From NCBI RefSeq assembly GCF_025273675.1, contig NZ_CP045809.1, positions 3,472,001 through 3,536,000 of the forward strand: a stretch of DNA of 64,000 bases, in the 5' to 3' direction. Source of the stretch: Gordonia pseudamarae. GTDB taxonomy: Bacteria > Actinomycetota > Actinomycetes > Mycobacteriales > Mycobacteriaceae. The first letter of the stretch is position 1. The number at the start of each line of letters is the position of its first letter. Of the stretch, positions 54,921 through 63,006 are shown one piece after another. Below the pieces are notes generated by a model. That model worked only from the letters and a program-made list of their open reading frames with translations, ran no database searches and had not been told where the DNA came from. A program made the translations under genes and the position numbers.

Positions 54921-55805
54921 TCACCCGGTCTGTGCGGTCCGTGGACGACTGACCGGACCCGCGATACGTCGCGAGTACTCGTCCCGTGCGCCCGCGTCAT
55001 AGTCCAGGAAGATCCGGTCGATCCCGGTCGACCGGCGCAGCCGCCGCTTCATCCCCTCGCCGAGCATCGCGTTGGTGTGCACCCAGCGCATGTTCTCGGG
55101 TGCGGTCACCCGGACACGCGGCCGGGCGACGACCTGGACGATCACCCGCGCGACGTCGTCGGGTTCGACCGCACGTACGACGCTGTTGGTCTGCAGTCCC
55201 GAGATGAGCCCGGTCCGGGCAAATGTCGGCAGAACCGCGGACACCCGCACTCCCTGGCCTTCGAGCTCGGCGTCGAGCGCCTCGGAGAATTCGATCACCC
55301 CTGCTTTGACACCGTTGTAGACGGTGAGTCCCGGTGTCGCCATCCGCCCCGCGACCGAGGCGATGTTGATGATGTGCCCGGAACCGCGTTCGACCATCCG
55401 CCGGGCGGCGAGCTGTGACCCGGTGTACACCCCGAGCAAGTCGATTTCGACGGTGCGCCGGATGATCGCCGGATCGTAGTCGAGGAACGATCCGACCGGC
55501 ATGATGCCCGCGTTGTTGATGAGCACGTCGATCGGCCCGAGCCGTTCCTCGACTCCGTCGAGCCAGTCCGCATACGATCCGCCTTCGGTGACATCGACCC
55601 CACCGCCGTCGATCCCGATCTCTGCGGCCGCCTTTGCCACCGCATCGGCGTCGACATCGCCGATCGCCACCACCGCTCCGGCCTCGGTGAGCAATTGCGC
55701 TGTCCGAAAGCCGATTCCACGGGCTCCGCCGGTGATACCGACGACCTTTCCGCTCACTGATCCGCGCGGGCCGGCCTGTCTCCGGCCCCTCCATATCCTG
55801 CTCAT
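54921..55805 (-). CDS. Short-chain dehydrogenase/reductase
   Basis: A 294-aa classical SDR. The NAD(P) loop is GITGGARGIGF (about 24-34); acidic DVDAD after beta-2 favours NAD. LINNAGIM and the catalytic Ser-Tyr-Lys (NIASVAGRM, TVYNGVKAGV) are present. The C-terminal 70 residues carry a basic extension (MKRRLRRSTGIDRIF). The start is 55805; a GTG at 55757 just before the conserved part is possible. It lies 19 bp after the P450 gene on the same strand and is likely cotranscribed. The substrate is probably an alcohol made by its oxygenase neighbours (inference). Confidence 0.9.
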   Translation of the reverse strand: MSRIWRGRRQAGPRGSVSGKVVGITGGARGIGFRTAQLLTEAGAVVAIGDVDADAVAKAAAEIGIDGGGVDVTEGGSYADWLDGVEERLGPIDVLINNAGIMPVGSFLDYDPAIIRRTVEIDLLGVYTGSQLAARRMVERGSGHIINIASVAGRMATPGLTVYNGVKAGVIEFSEALDAELEGQGVRVSAVLPTFARTGLISGLQTNSVVRAVEPDDVARVIVQVVARPRVRVTAPENMRWVHTNAMLGEGMKRRLRRSTGIDRIFLDYDAGARDEYSRRIAGPVSRPRTAQTG

Positions 55806-55824
55806 GTCGTTCCGATCCGTGTCG

Positions 55825-57162
55825 TCAGCGTCGGTGGATGAACACCGGCAGGTTATCCTTGGGTACCGGCAGCGCGCTGTAGTTCATCGGTACCTCGTAG
55901 TCGTCCGGTACCGACCATTCGAATTCACGCAGTAGCCGGTGCATCACCGTCTTGATCTCCATCTGCCCGAAGTGCAGCCCGATACATTTGTGCGCCCCGC
56001 CGCCGAACGGCGACCACGCCATCCGGTGTCCGCGGTCCTCCGCACGCTCGGGCGAGAAGCGATCGGGATCGAAGACGTCGGGGTTGGTGAAGTAGGCCGG
56101 ATCGCGGTGATTGGTCTGTTGCAGCACCGCCACGATCGACCCCTCGGGAATGTGGTACCCCTGGACCTCGGTGTCCTTCAGCGCCATCCGCGGCATCGCG
56201 GGAACCGGTGGGCACATCCGCAGCGATTCCCGCATGATCAGGTCGAGGTCGGTGAACCTGTTCAGCGTGTCGAAGCCGATCTCCGGCTCGAGCTCAAGGG
56301 ACTGTTCCCTGGCCCGGTCCTGCCACTGCGGGTTCTTGGCCGTCCAGTACACCATCTGTGACATGGTCATCGTGGAAGTGTCGTGCGCGGCCATCAGGAC
56401 GAAGATCATGTGGTTGACCACGTCCTCGTCGGTGAACCGGTCACCGTCCTCACTCTCGGCGTGGCACAGCGCCGAGAACAGGTCGGGGGTCTCATGGGCA
56501 CGTTTGGCGGCGATGTTGGCGTAGAAGAATTCCTCGAGCACCTTCCGAGAGCGCAGACCCCGCCACCAGCGACCGCCCGGAACGGGGTGACGCACCAGGG
56601 CGGTCCCTGCGGCCACGGTGTCGATGAAGGCCTTGTTCAGCTTGTCCGCCTCCGCGCGGGGCAATTCCACACCGAGAAAGACCTCCAGCGCCACGTCCAG
56701 CGTCAACTGCTTGATCCAGCTGAACATCTCCACCTGGCCGGTCGGGAGCTGATGTACCCGCTCGGCGATCACCGGCTGCATCTCCTGCAGATAGCCCTTC
56801 AGCGCGGTGGGAGTGAACGCCGCCTGCAGGATCCGGCGGTGATAGCGGTGCTCATCGAAGTCCATCAGCATGACACCGCGATGGAAGAACGGCCCGATGA
56901 AGAAGCTCCACGCCGGACCGTTGGCGAAGGCCTTGTCCTTGTTCATCAGGATCTCCTGCGCACCGGCCGCGCCGGACACGTTGACGATCTTGATCCCGAA
57001 GGCGTTCATACCCGAGATCGGACCCATCGCCGCCACCCGTTTGGCAGTTTTTTCGTATGGGTCACGTCGTGTCGTAAGAACATCGATCACGCCCGGCACG
57101 TTGGAGCACGGCACCGGCTTCAATCCACTGCCGGCGGGTGCGGGGGCGAGGTAATTGGTCAT
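55825..57162 (-). CDS. Cytochrome P450
   Basis: A 445-aa bacterial P450. The I-helix reads FVLMAAHDTSTMTMSQ, the ExxR is in LIMRESLRMCPPVPAMPR, and the heme loop is SPFGGGAHKCIGLHFGQME with the Cys ligand. The ATG at 57162 begins MTNYLAPAPAGSG; the open frame upstream is not conserved. MpaB lies 26 bp upstream and the SDR 19 bp downstream, all on the minus strand. The redox partner is not encoded here; fdxC at 22.4 kb is a possible but distant candidate. The substrate is unknown; hydrophobic steroids or terpenoids are typical for such P450s in this order. Confidence 0.93.
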   Translation of the reverse strand: MTNYLAPAPAGSGLKPVPCSNVPGVIDVLTTRRDPYEKTAKRVAAMGPISGMNAFGIKIVNVSGAAGAQEILMNKDKAFANGPAWSFFIGPFFHRGVMLMDFDEHRYHRRILQAAFTPTALKGYLQEMQPVIAERVHQLPTGQVEMFSWIKQLTLDVALEVFLGVELPRAEADKLNKAFIDTVAAGTALVRHPVPGGRWWRGLRSRKVLEEFFYANIAAKRAHETPDLFSALCHAESEDGDRFTDEDVVNHMIFVLMAAHDTSTMTMSQMVYWTAKNPQWQDRAREQSLELEPEIGFDTLNRFTDLDLIMRESLRMCPPVPAMPRMALKDTEVQGYHIPEGSIVAVLQQTNHRDPAYFTNPDVFDPDRFSPERAEDRGHRMAWSPFGGGAHKCIGLHFGQMEIKTVMHRLLREFEWSVPDDYEVPMNYSALPVPKDNLPVFIHRR

Positions 57163-57188
57163 CTCGATCACTCCTGACGTTCGGGCTG

Positions 57189-58160
57189 TTATCGTCCGTT
57201 GTTGATCCGGCGGGGGTCGACCCCGGTCCGCGCCCACGCCTGCGCCGCCCATGGGGTGTACAGCTTATCCACCGGCAGCCTGTTGATGACGGGGTTCAGC
57301 GCCCTGATGAGAGCGGCCATCCGGTCGAAGCGCTTCTGCATCCGGTCGTTCCACTCGAGTTGGCACACCTCGCGCATCTGGCGGGGCAGCGTGCCGATGA
57401 CGAGGGTGCGCACCAGGGCGTTCACCGGAACCGAGACGATCGACCACACCGCGGGCGGAACCCGCTTGGGTCGCGGCAGACCTTTTCGCAGGTAACCGGT
57501 CGCGTACATGATGGTCTTGGTCGGCACGAAGCGCTCGAGCATGTCGTCCCAGTAGGTGAGGAACTCCTCGTACGTCTGGGGCTCGGCGCGGTCGTCGACA
57601 CCGTAGAGCGCGTACCAGCGCTTGCTCTCCTCGAAGATCTGCGCCTTCTCTTCGTGGCTGAGCCTGCGGATGAAGGTGTCGGCGACGTAGATGACCTGAT
57701 CGACGAAGGTGGCGTGCGCCCAGTAGAACAGCTCCGGGTTCATCGCGTGGTACGACGATCCGTCACTGTCGACGGTGCCCTTGATGTTGCGATGGAAGTC
57801 GCGGACCTTACGCCCCCAGGCGTGCGGTTCGGCGCTGTAGACGGTGCTCATGATCGGCGGCACGGTACGCTCGGCCCGGCCCATGAAGTCGGAGAAGATC
57901 ACCGAATGGTCCTCGACACCCTTGGCGAGTTGCTCGATGCAGTTCTCGGTGCCGGCCACACGCTGGAAGCCCAGGACCTGCCGGTGGTCGCCGTAGTACT
58001 TCCACACCAGCGAGTGCGGCCCCAGCGGCTCGACCTGGTTGACCTCGGCGGTGGACACCGGCATCGGGCGCGCCTGCCGCACCCCGTCCTCGAAGGTCGG
58101 GGCGGCGTCGTTCGCCACTGCATCACGCGTATCGGGGGTGGTGCTGTCGGCAAGGGTCAT
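57189..58160 (-). CDS. MpaB/Lcp-family oxygenase (DUF2236)
   Basis: A 323-aa DUF2236 protein of the family that includes the heme-dependent rubber oxygenase Lcp and fungal MpaB, which cleave isoprenoid double bonds. Conserved elements include GPHSLVWKYYGDHRQVLGF, YHAMNPELFYWAHATFVDQVIYVAD (split over about 135-160) and WYALYGVDDRAEPQTYEEF. A His in YWAHATF is a candidate heme ligand by analogy. It is the first gene of the MpaB–P450–SDR operon, which suggests oxidative degradation or tailoring of an isoprenoid or steroid. Confidence 0.88.
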   Translation of the reverse strand: MTLADSTTPDTRDAVANDAAPTFEDGVRQARPMPVSTAEVNQVEPLGPHSLVWKYYGDHRQVLGFQRVAGTENCIEQLAKGVEDHSVIFSDFMGRAERTVPPIMSTVYSAEPHAWGRKVRDFHRNIKGTVDSDGSSYHAMNPELFYWAHATFVDQVIYVADTFIRRLSHEEKAQIFEESKRWYALYGVDDRAEPQTYEEFLTYWDDMLERFVPTKTIMYATGYLRKGLPRPKRVPPAVWSIVSVPVNALVRTLVIGTLPRQMREVCQLEWNDRMQKRFDRMAALIRALNPVINRLPVDKLYTPWAAQAWARTGVDPRRINNGR

Positions 58161-58300
58161 CGACTACTCCAGGCATCTGACTCGCGACGATCCGGACTGT
58201 TGGAATGGATCGGCTAGTTTGTTTCTTTGATGCTCAAAGTAGCACGTGATGAACACCACAACCAGACCTGCCTTCGCGCCCTCCCGCCGAGTCGCTCCTC

Positions 58301-59275
58301 TCAGCCCACCGGAATCCCGGGCTCTCTCAGCACACTGAAGTGACGAACCGTCCCGGACAGCCCGGGCAACTCCTTCGGCGTCGACCAGGTGGTCAGATCC
58401 GCGCTGTCGGAGTACAGGTACTTGCGTTCGGCGTAGGCGTCGAGGTACATCCGCCACTTTCCGTCCGGCAGTTCGATGACCGCCGGGCCCTCAATGAGGT
58501 GCCCCCACTTTCCCGGTGACACAAATGAATACGGTCCCCGCAGCGCCGGCGCGACGGCATGCTCGATGAGCTTCTTCGTCTCGTTCTTGGTGAACGCGTG
58601 ATAGAGCGACCCGACCTTCACCACGGTGGTGTCGATATGGTCGGCACCGATCCCGGCGATGGGCACCGGCCAGCCCCACTTCCGCAGTGACGAATCGGTC
58701 GCGGTGAGCAGGTACGGCACAAATCCGCCACCGGTGGAGAGGGAGACGATGATGTGCACGCGGTCACCGTCGACGAACCACTCGGGTGCCCATGCCTTGG
58801 TGGTGAACGGCGACAACGACGGTCCGTCCCTGAACCCCGCCGAGCCGGAGAACAGCGGCGGTGCGACCGGGCCTTTTCCGTCACCGGTCCCCCACAGAAA
58901 GGCACAGCACAGCGGCAACGGCACAGTGCGCACATGCTCCCAGCCGAGGCGGTCGGAGCTGCGCGCGATACCGATGGTGGCACCGTCGGCGGTGGTATAG
59001 GTGACGTAATACATGCCGTCGGTGTGCCTGACGATGCTCGGATCGCGCACATACCCGACCGCGGGCCGGTACGCTGACTTTCCGATCATCGTGAAGTCGG
59101 TGCCGTCCGGCGACTCGTACACATCCATATCTCGGGCACTGGCACTGCTGAATCCGACCAGGGTGTACCGCCACTGCGGCGCGGGCTCGGCCCGCACCAC
59201 TCCCGGTGCCATCAGAAACACACCCGCGATCAGCACCGTCCCCAGCACCACAGCACATCGCCGCGCAACAGTCAT
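58301..59275 (-). CDS. Secreted GH43-like five-bladed beta-propeller protein
   Basis: A 324-aa exported protein. The ATG at 59275 starts a clear signal peptide (VLGTVLIAGVFLMAPGVVRA). The mature protein has blades typical of GH43/GH62-type enzymes: MDVYESPDGTDFTMIG, VRDPSIVRHTDGMYYVTYTT (catalytic-base Asp candidate), WAPEWFVDGDRVHIIVSL and IEGPAVIELPDGKWRMYLDAY (candidate acid Glu in EGP). Members cleave arabinofuranosyl or xylosyl links; in a mycolic-acid actinobacterium arabinogalactan or lipoarabinomannan is an attractive but unproven target. It is divergent from the CHAT gene across a large palindrome. Confidence 0.78.
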   Translation of the reverse strand: MTVARRCAVVLGTVLIAGVFLMAPGVVRAEPAPQWRYTLVGFSSASARDMDVYESPDGTDFTMIGKSAYRPAVGYVRDPSIVRHTDGMYYVTYTTADGATIGIARSSDRLGWEHVRTVPLPLCCAFLWGTGDGKGPVAPPLFSGSAGFRDGPSLSPFTTKAWAPEWFVDGDRVHIIVSLSTGGGFVPYLLTATDSSLRKWGWPVPIAGIGADHIDTTVVKVGSLYHAFTKNETKKLIEHAVAPALRGPYSFVSPGKWGHLIEGPAVIELPDGKWRMYLDAYAERKYLYSDSADLTTWSTPKELPGLSGTVRHFSVLREPGIPVG

Positions 59276-59330
59276 CACACCAGTATCAACAACCTCATAC
59301 GTGACATCCCGGAGTGCTCCCGAATCGTTA

Positions 59331-59408
59331 CCCGCAAACTTCGTCCGATATGGCGGTCGGCTCGGGCATATGTCCGAGCGGGCCGCCATATCGGACGAAG
59401 TTTGCGGG
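59331..59408. repeat. 78-nt near-perfect palindrome between divergent genes
   Basis: The outer arms 59331-59356 and 59383-59408 are exact 26-bp reverse complements. Inside them GCTCGG (59360-59365) and CCGAGC (59374-59379) pair around CATATG. The whole element fills half of the 153-bp gap between the divergent GH43-like and CHAT genes, ending 20 bp before the CHAT start. It is too long for an ordinary operator and wrongly placed for a terminator. A dispersed REP/MITE-like element or a cruciform-forming regulatory site are the options. Confidence 0.9.
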
Positions 59409-59428
59409 GCGGCTGGCACACTTCAGTA

Positions 59429-60598
59429 GTGCCCGACACACAGACGCTGCTGGTCAAGTTCGCCGAGGCCGGCGACGCATACCTGACGTGGCGATGGATT
59501 CGCGCCGACGGCCCCGACCCGTTCACAGGGGTCGCCGCGATCGGCGCCGCCCAGATAGCCGCGGTCCGCGACACGCTCGCCCGCGCGGTACCCGATGCCC
59601 TGCCGGGTGAAACGGTGTCCGAGGGTATCGACCGGGCACTGCTGCGCGGACCGTTCTCGCATCCCGAATCGACGGCGCGGCTGGCCCGCGACCTCAGCCG
59701 GGTATTGCTGCCGGACGACCTCGTGGCGGCGATCCGGCAGGCTCCGCACCGCCCGCTGCTGCGCATCCAGCCGAGTGAATCGCTGACCCGGGTGCCGTGG
59801 GAGATGCTGCTGATCGACGACACCACCGTCGACGACCTCGCCGACGTGGTGTCCTCGGCTCCGTCGAGTGTGCCGCGCCGCCGCTCCACCGATCGGCCGG
59901 GCGGCCCGGCGGTGGCCGTGATAGATCCGCGCATCCCCGGACAGTCGGCCTCCTCCGCACTCGGATCGGTTCTGGGCAGACCTGCCGACAACTCCCCGCT
60001 GGCCGCGCTCATGCGCGACTCGGCCGGCATCCATCCCATGGTATCGAGCTACCGCGAACTGGCCAGGCGTACCGACATCGACCGGGAATGGCTGCGCGAG
60101 AACATGATCAGTGCTTCTCGCCTGCTGTACGTGGGGCATGTCAGCGCCGCCGAGACCACCGGCGAGAGCGTCGACGCTGCGCTGCACCTGTGCTGCACCG
60201 ACAACGGTGGCGCACACCTCCCACTCCGGGCCCACGACATGCTCACCGGCGACTACATGTTCCCGCCGCGCACGGCGCTGATCGGCTGCAACTCCGGTGG
60301 CGACCTCGCCCACCCCGACGGGATGGGGTTGTCGATGGCCGCGCTGGCGGCCGGCGCGCATCTGGTGACGGCCACCCGGTGGGCGGTGCCCACCAACCGG
60401 GCGCTCGCCCGGGCGGGCGATCTCGGTGACCGTGCGCCGCTGGAGGAACTGGTCCTGGCCGTCGACGCCGCGCATCGTGGTGATGACCCGGTCGGCGACC
60501 TGCGGCGCGGGCAGACCGAATCCCGCACACGCTGGTACGACGACGGCCGACCCGCCGACAATCCGTTGCTGTGGTCGGCACTCACCACCACCGTGTGA
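59429..60598 (+). CDS. CHAT-domain (caspase-like) protease
   Basis: A 389-aa protein from a GTG at 59429. Residues 1-100 are a helical region without a recognised domain. From about 105 the CHAT fold is visible: LLRIQPSESLTRVPWEMLL (113-128), AVAVIDPRIP, then the catalytic dyad His237 in LLYVGHVSAAE and Cys287 in ALIGCNSGGD, followed by MGLSMAALAAGAHLVTATRWAV. Both residues are intact, so it should be an active Cys protease. CHAT proteases are frequent effectors in bacterial conflict and cell-death systems, usually kept in check by sensor proteins (often TPR or WD40). A separate TPR protein is encoded 700 bp away. Confidence 0.88.
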   Translation: MPDTQTLLVKFAEAGDAYLTWRWIRADGPDPFTGVAAIGAAQIAAVRDTLARAVPDALPGETVSEGIDRALLRGPFSHPESTARLARDLSRVLLPDDLVAAIRQAPHRPLLRIQPSESLTRVPWEMLLIDDTTVDDLADVVSSAPSSVPRRRSTDRPGGPAVAVIDPRIPGQSASSALGSVLGRPADNSPLAALMRDSAGIHPMVSSYRELARRTDIDREWLRENMISASRLLYVGHVSAAETTGESVDAALHLCCTDNGGAHLPLRAHDMLTGDYMFPPRTALIGCNSGGDLAHPDGMGLSMAALAAGAHLVTATRWAVPTNRALARAGDLGDRAPLEELVLAVDAAHRGDDPVGDLRRGQTESRTRWYDDGRPADNPLLWSALTTTV

Positions 60599-60619
60599 TG
60601 TGGATATCGCGCACAACCT

Positions 60620-60639
60620 GTGATCGGTAGGCCGATCAC
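60620..60639 (+). terminator. Short hairpin after the CHAT gene
   Basis: GTGATCGG (60620-60627) pairs with CCGATCAC (60632-60639), loop TAGG, followed by the T-rich GCTTCTAGGTTTCTTCT. It separates the CHAT gene from the lipoprotein gene. Confidence 0.6.
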
Positions 60640-60754
60640 GCTTCTAGGTTTCTTCTCAGCGGGCCCACCAGCGCCGCCGGTCCCGGACGAAAGACCGGGC
60701 CGCACCGCTCTCCCCGGAGCGGGTGCCGGATACGAACAACCTCAGGAGAACATC

Positions 60755-61225
60755 ATGCGCAAGATCCAGTCCCTCATCGTCAGCATCGCCGCCATCAGCC
60801 TGATGGGCGCCATGAGCGCCTGTTCGGACGACGACACATCGGCATCCCCGGACGCCGTCAAGTCCGGTGGCCAGGCATCGGTGACCGTCGAGGGCAAGGC
60901 GCTCGATCTCGGATCGACGACCGTCGTCTGCACCGAGCAGGCCGGAAAGTGGGTGATCGCGATCGGCGACGGCACCGCCGCGGGCGCGGGCACCGGGGTC
61001 GGCGCGACCCTGACCACCGGCGACAACCCACAGGTCGAGACGGTGGGTCTGGGCTCGGCCGGCGGCCAGGTGCTCGGCTGGGTCAAGGGCACCCCGGGCG
61101 GTGAGGCCACGGCCACCAAGGACGGCAAGAAGTACATGATCTCCGGAAATGTGACCGCCGTCGACACCGCGAACCCGACCGCGCCGTCGAAGAAGTCCTT
61201 CGAGATCAAGGTCACCTGCCCGTGA
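60755..61225 (+). CDS. LpqH-like (19-kDa antigen family) lipoprotein
   Basis: A 156-aa lipoprotein. The signal peptide is LIVSIAAISLMGAMSAC with the lipobox Cys at 23, then an acidic linker (SDDDTSAS). The mature beta-sandwich has VTVEGKALDLGSTTVVCTEQAGKWVIAIGDG and ends EIKVTCP; the two Cys form the family disulfide. This matches the mycobacterial 19-kDa lipoprotein antigen family (LpqH). AGGAG lies 7 nt before the ATG. The role is not settled in any species. It is probably unrelated to the CHAT gene, since a hairpin separates them. Confidence 0.9.
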   Translation: MRKIQSLIVSIAAISLMGAMSACSDDDTSASPDAVKSGGQASVTVEGKALDLGSTTVVCTEQAGKWVIAIGDGTAAGAGTGVGATLTTGDNPQVETVGLGSAGGQVLGWVKGTPGGEATATKDGKKYMISGNVTAVDTANPTAPSKKSFEIKVTCP

Positions 61226-61287
61226 TGTCCGGCCACGCCGCGGCGGACCGTCCGGTACCGGGCCGAGCCCGGCGGCGGTCACCGCGG

Positions 61288-62946
61288 CTACCAGGTTGCC
61301 ACCGCGTCGCGGTCGTCGACGAGGCCGAATCGCGTACGCGCGACGTCGAACGCCTCGGTGAGCACGACCGCGGACGGGGTCAGCAGCAGCGGCGGCGGTG
61401 CGGTCGCCACCAGTGACGGGGTGCCGCCGGCCGCCGGTGCCGGGCCGTCACCGATCATCAGGTCGGCGAGATCGGGGCGGCCGGGGACATCACCGTCGGC
61501 GCCGCCGGATCCGGCACTGCCCAACTGCTCGCGGCCCGTCTGCTCGCGCGGCGTGCGGGTACCGGAGTCCCCGATGTCCCGCACGCCGCGAGTCGGTATG
61601 AAGAATGCTGCCGCACTGCGCAACTCGACGAGTTCGGCGATGACGTCGCCGGCCCCCAACCGGGCGGCCACGACGAAGGCCAGCGCGAACGCCTCCGTGC
61701 CACGTTCGGCCGCGAAGTGCCGGCGTTGCGCGTGACGGGAGGAGGAGAAGCTCGCATGGTGCAGGTATACGGCGGCCGCCAGGACGGTCGCCAGCGCCGC
61801 CCGCAACGCGGGCCGGTTGACGGCGGTCGCCTCACGAAAGAACTGCTCGGCGTACCGCACCCCCGTCAGGTCGCACACCGCCGCCATCGTCGGCCGATTG
61901 TGTGCCAGAGCCAGATCGGCGGCCTGCGCGACCAGACCGACGGCCTCCTCGTGCCACGCCTGCGCCGTCACCGGATCCACTTCGGTCAGCGCACAATCCT
62001 GCGTCGCACCCGACAGTTGCACGAGCGCGGCCACCAGTGTCATCGGGGCGCCCTCCTCGGCCCTGATCCGCTCGACCACGACCAGATAATGTTCGCGCGC
62101 ACCCAGCGGGTCACGCCGGTGCACACCGAAACCCAGAGCCTTCAACGATTCCGACCGATGGTGCGGCTCAAGGAAATCAGCGTGTTCCTTCGCCGATTCG
62201 GCGTATTCGCCGAACAGTTCGGCGGCACGCTCCACATCTTTGCGGCCCATGGCGATGTAGCCGCGCACATGTGCCAGCGCGGCCCCGGACTGCACGTCGT
62301 CCACAACCGCCTCAGCCCGGTCCGCCACCCGAGAGGCCTCGTCGTAGTCACCGATCGCGGCATGTGCCTGAGCCAGATTGACCAGCGCGACCCCGAGCGC
62401 GGCCGGATTGTGCGCCGCGCACTCATCGACGGCCTCGGTGGCATAACGCAGTGCCCGCGACCATTGTTCACGTTCGGAGGCAATGGCCGCGACAGTGCAC
62501 AGGGTGGCCGCCCGATGGCGGCCAGCGTTGCCGGTGCGCGAAGCCAGATCCAATGCGACGACGCACTCGGCGTCGGCGCCGTCGATGTCGCCGATCGCCT
62601 GCAACGCCTGACTGCGGTTGAGCCGCACACCCCATTCCTGCTCGTCGAGTCTGCGCTGGTCGGCCTCGGCGACATCGACGACACGCGCGGCACCGATCAG
62701 TTCCAGGCAGCGGTCCAAATGTCCGAGCGCCCCGCTCACATCGCCGGCATTCAGGCTGATCACGTGATCGATGTTGGCCACCCGGAGTCGGGCGTCGATC
62801 CGCGAGCGGGGGTCGGTGATGGTCGTTGCGACGGTCCGCGCCTGTTCCAGGGTCGCCGACCACTGCGGGTCGCCGGCCTGCAACTGTCCGGCCAGGATCT
62901 CCACCAGCCGGCGCACCCGCACGGCCTCGTCATCGAGTTCGACCAT
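61288..62946 (-). CDS. Tetratricopeptide-repeat protein
   Basis: A 552-aa soluble protein with many degenerate TPR-like helix pairs from about 40 to 430, for example RLNRSQALQAIGDIDGADAE, VALVNLAQAHAAIGDYDEAS and ALAHVRGYIAMGRKDVERAAELF (each about 34-40 residues apart). The region 450-552 is a disordered Gly/Pro/Thr linker and a short end. No catalytic motif is visible. Divergent from the unknown gene at 63007 (60-bp gap) and convergent with the lipoprotein gene. With the CHAT gene close by, a sensor/scaffold role for a protease is imaginable; operon structure does not prove it. Confidence 0.85.
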   Translation of the reverse strand: MVELDDEAVRVRRLVEILAGQLQAGDPQWSATLEQARTVATTITDPRSRIDARLRVANIDHVISLNAGDVSGALGHLDRCLELIGAARVVDVAEADQRRLDEQEWGVRLNRSQALQAIGDIDGADAECVVALDLASRTGNAGRHRAATLCTVAAIASEREQWSRALRYATEAVDECAAHNPAALGVALVNLAQAHAAIGDYDEASRVADRAEAVVDDVQSGAALAHVRGYIAMGRKDVERAAELFGEYAESAKEHADFLEPHHRSESLKALGFGVHRRDPLGAREHYLVVVERIRAEEGAPMTLVAALVQLSGATQDCALTEVDPVTAQAWHEEAVGLVAQAADLALAHNRPTMAAVCDLTGVRYAEQFFREATAVNRPALRAALATVLAAAVYLHHASFSSSRHAQRRHFAAERGTEAFALAFVVAARLGAGDVIAELVELRSAAAFFIPTRGVRDIGDSGTRTPREQTGREQLGSAGSGGADGDVPGRPDLADLMIGDGPAPAAGGTPSLVATAPPPLLLTPSAVVLTEAFDVARTRFGLVDDRDAVATW

Positions 62947-63006
62947 GGGTTCACGGTAGATTCTGCGGGACAGTTGTGCACGCACCGCAGCAGAAGGCCG
63001 ATACCC

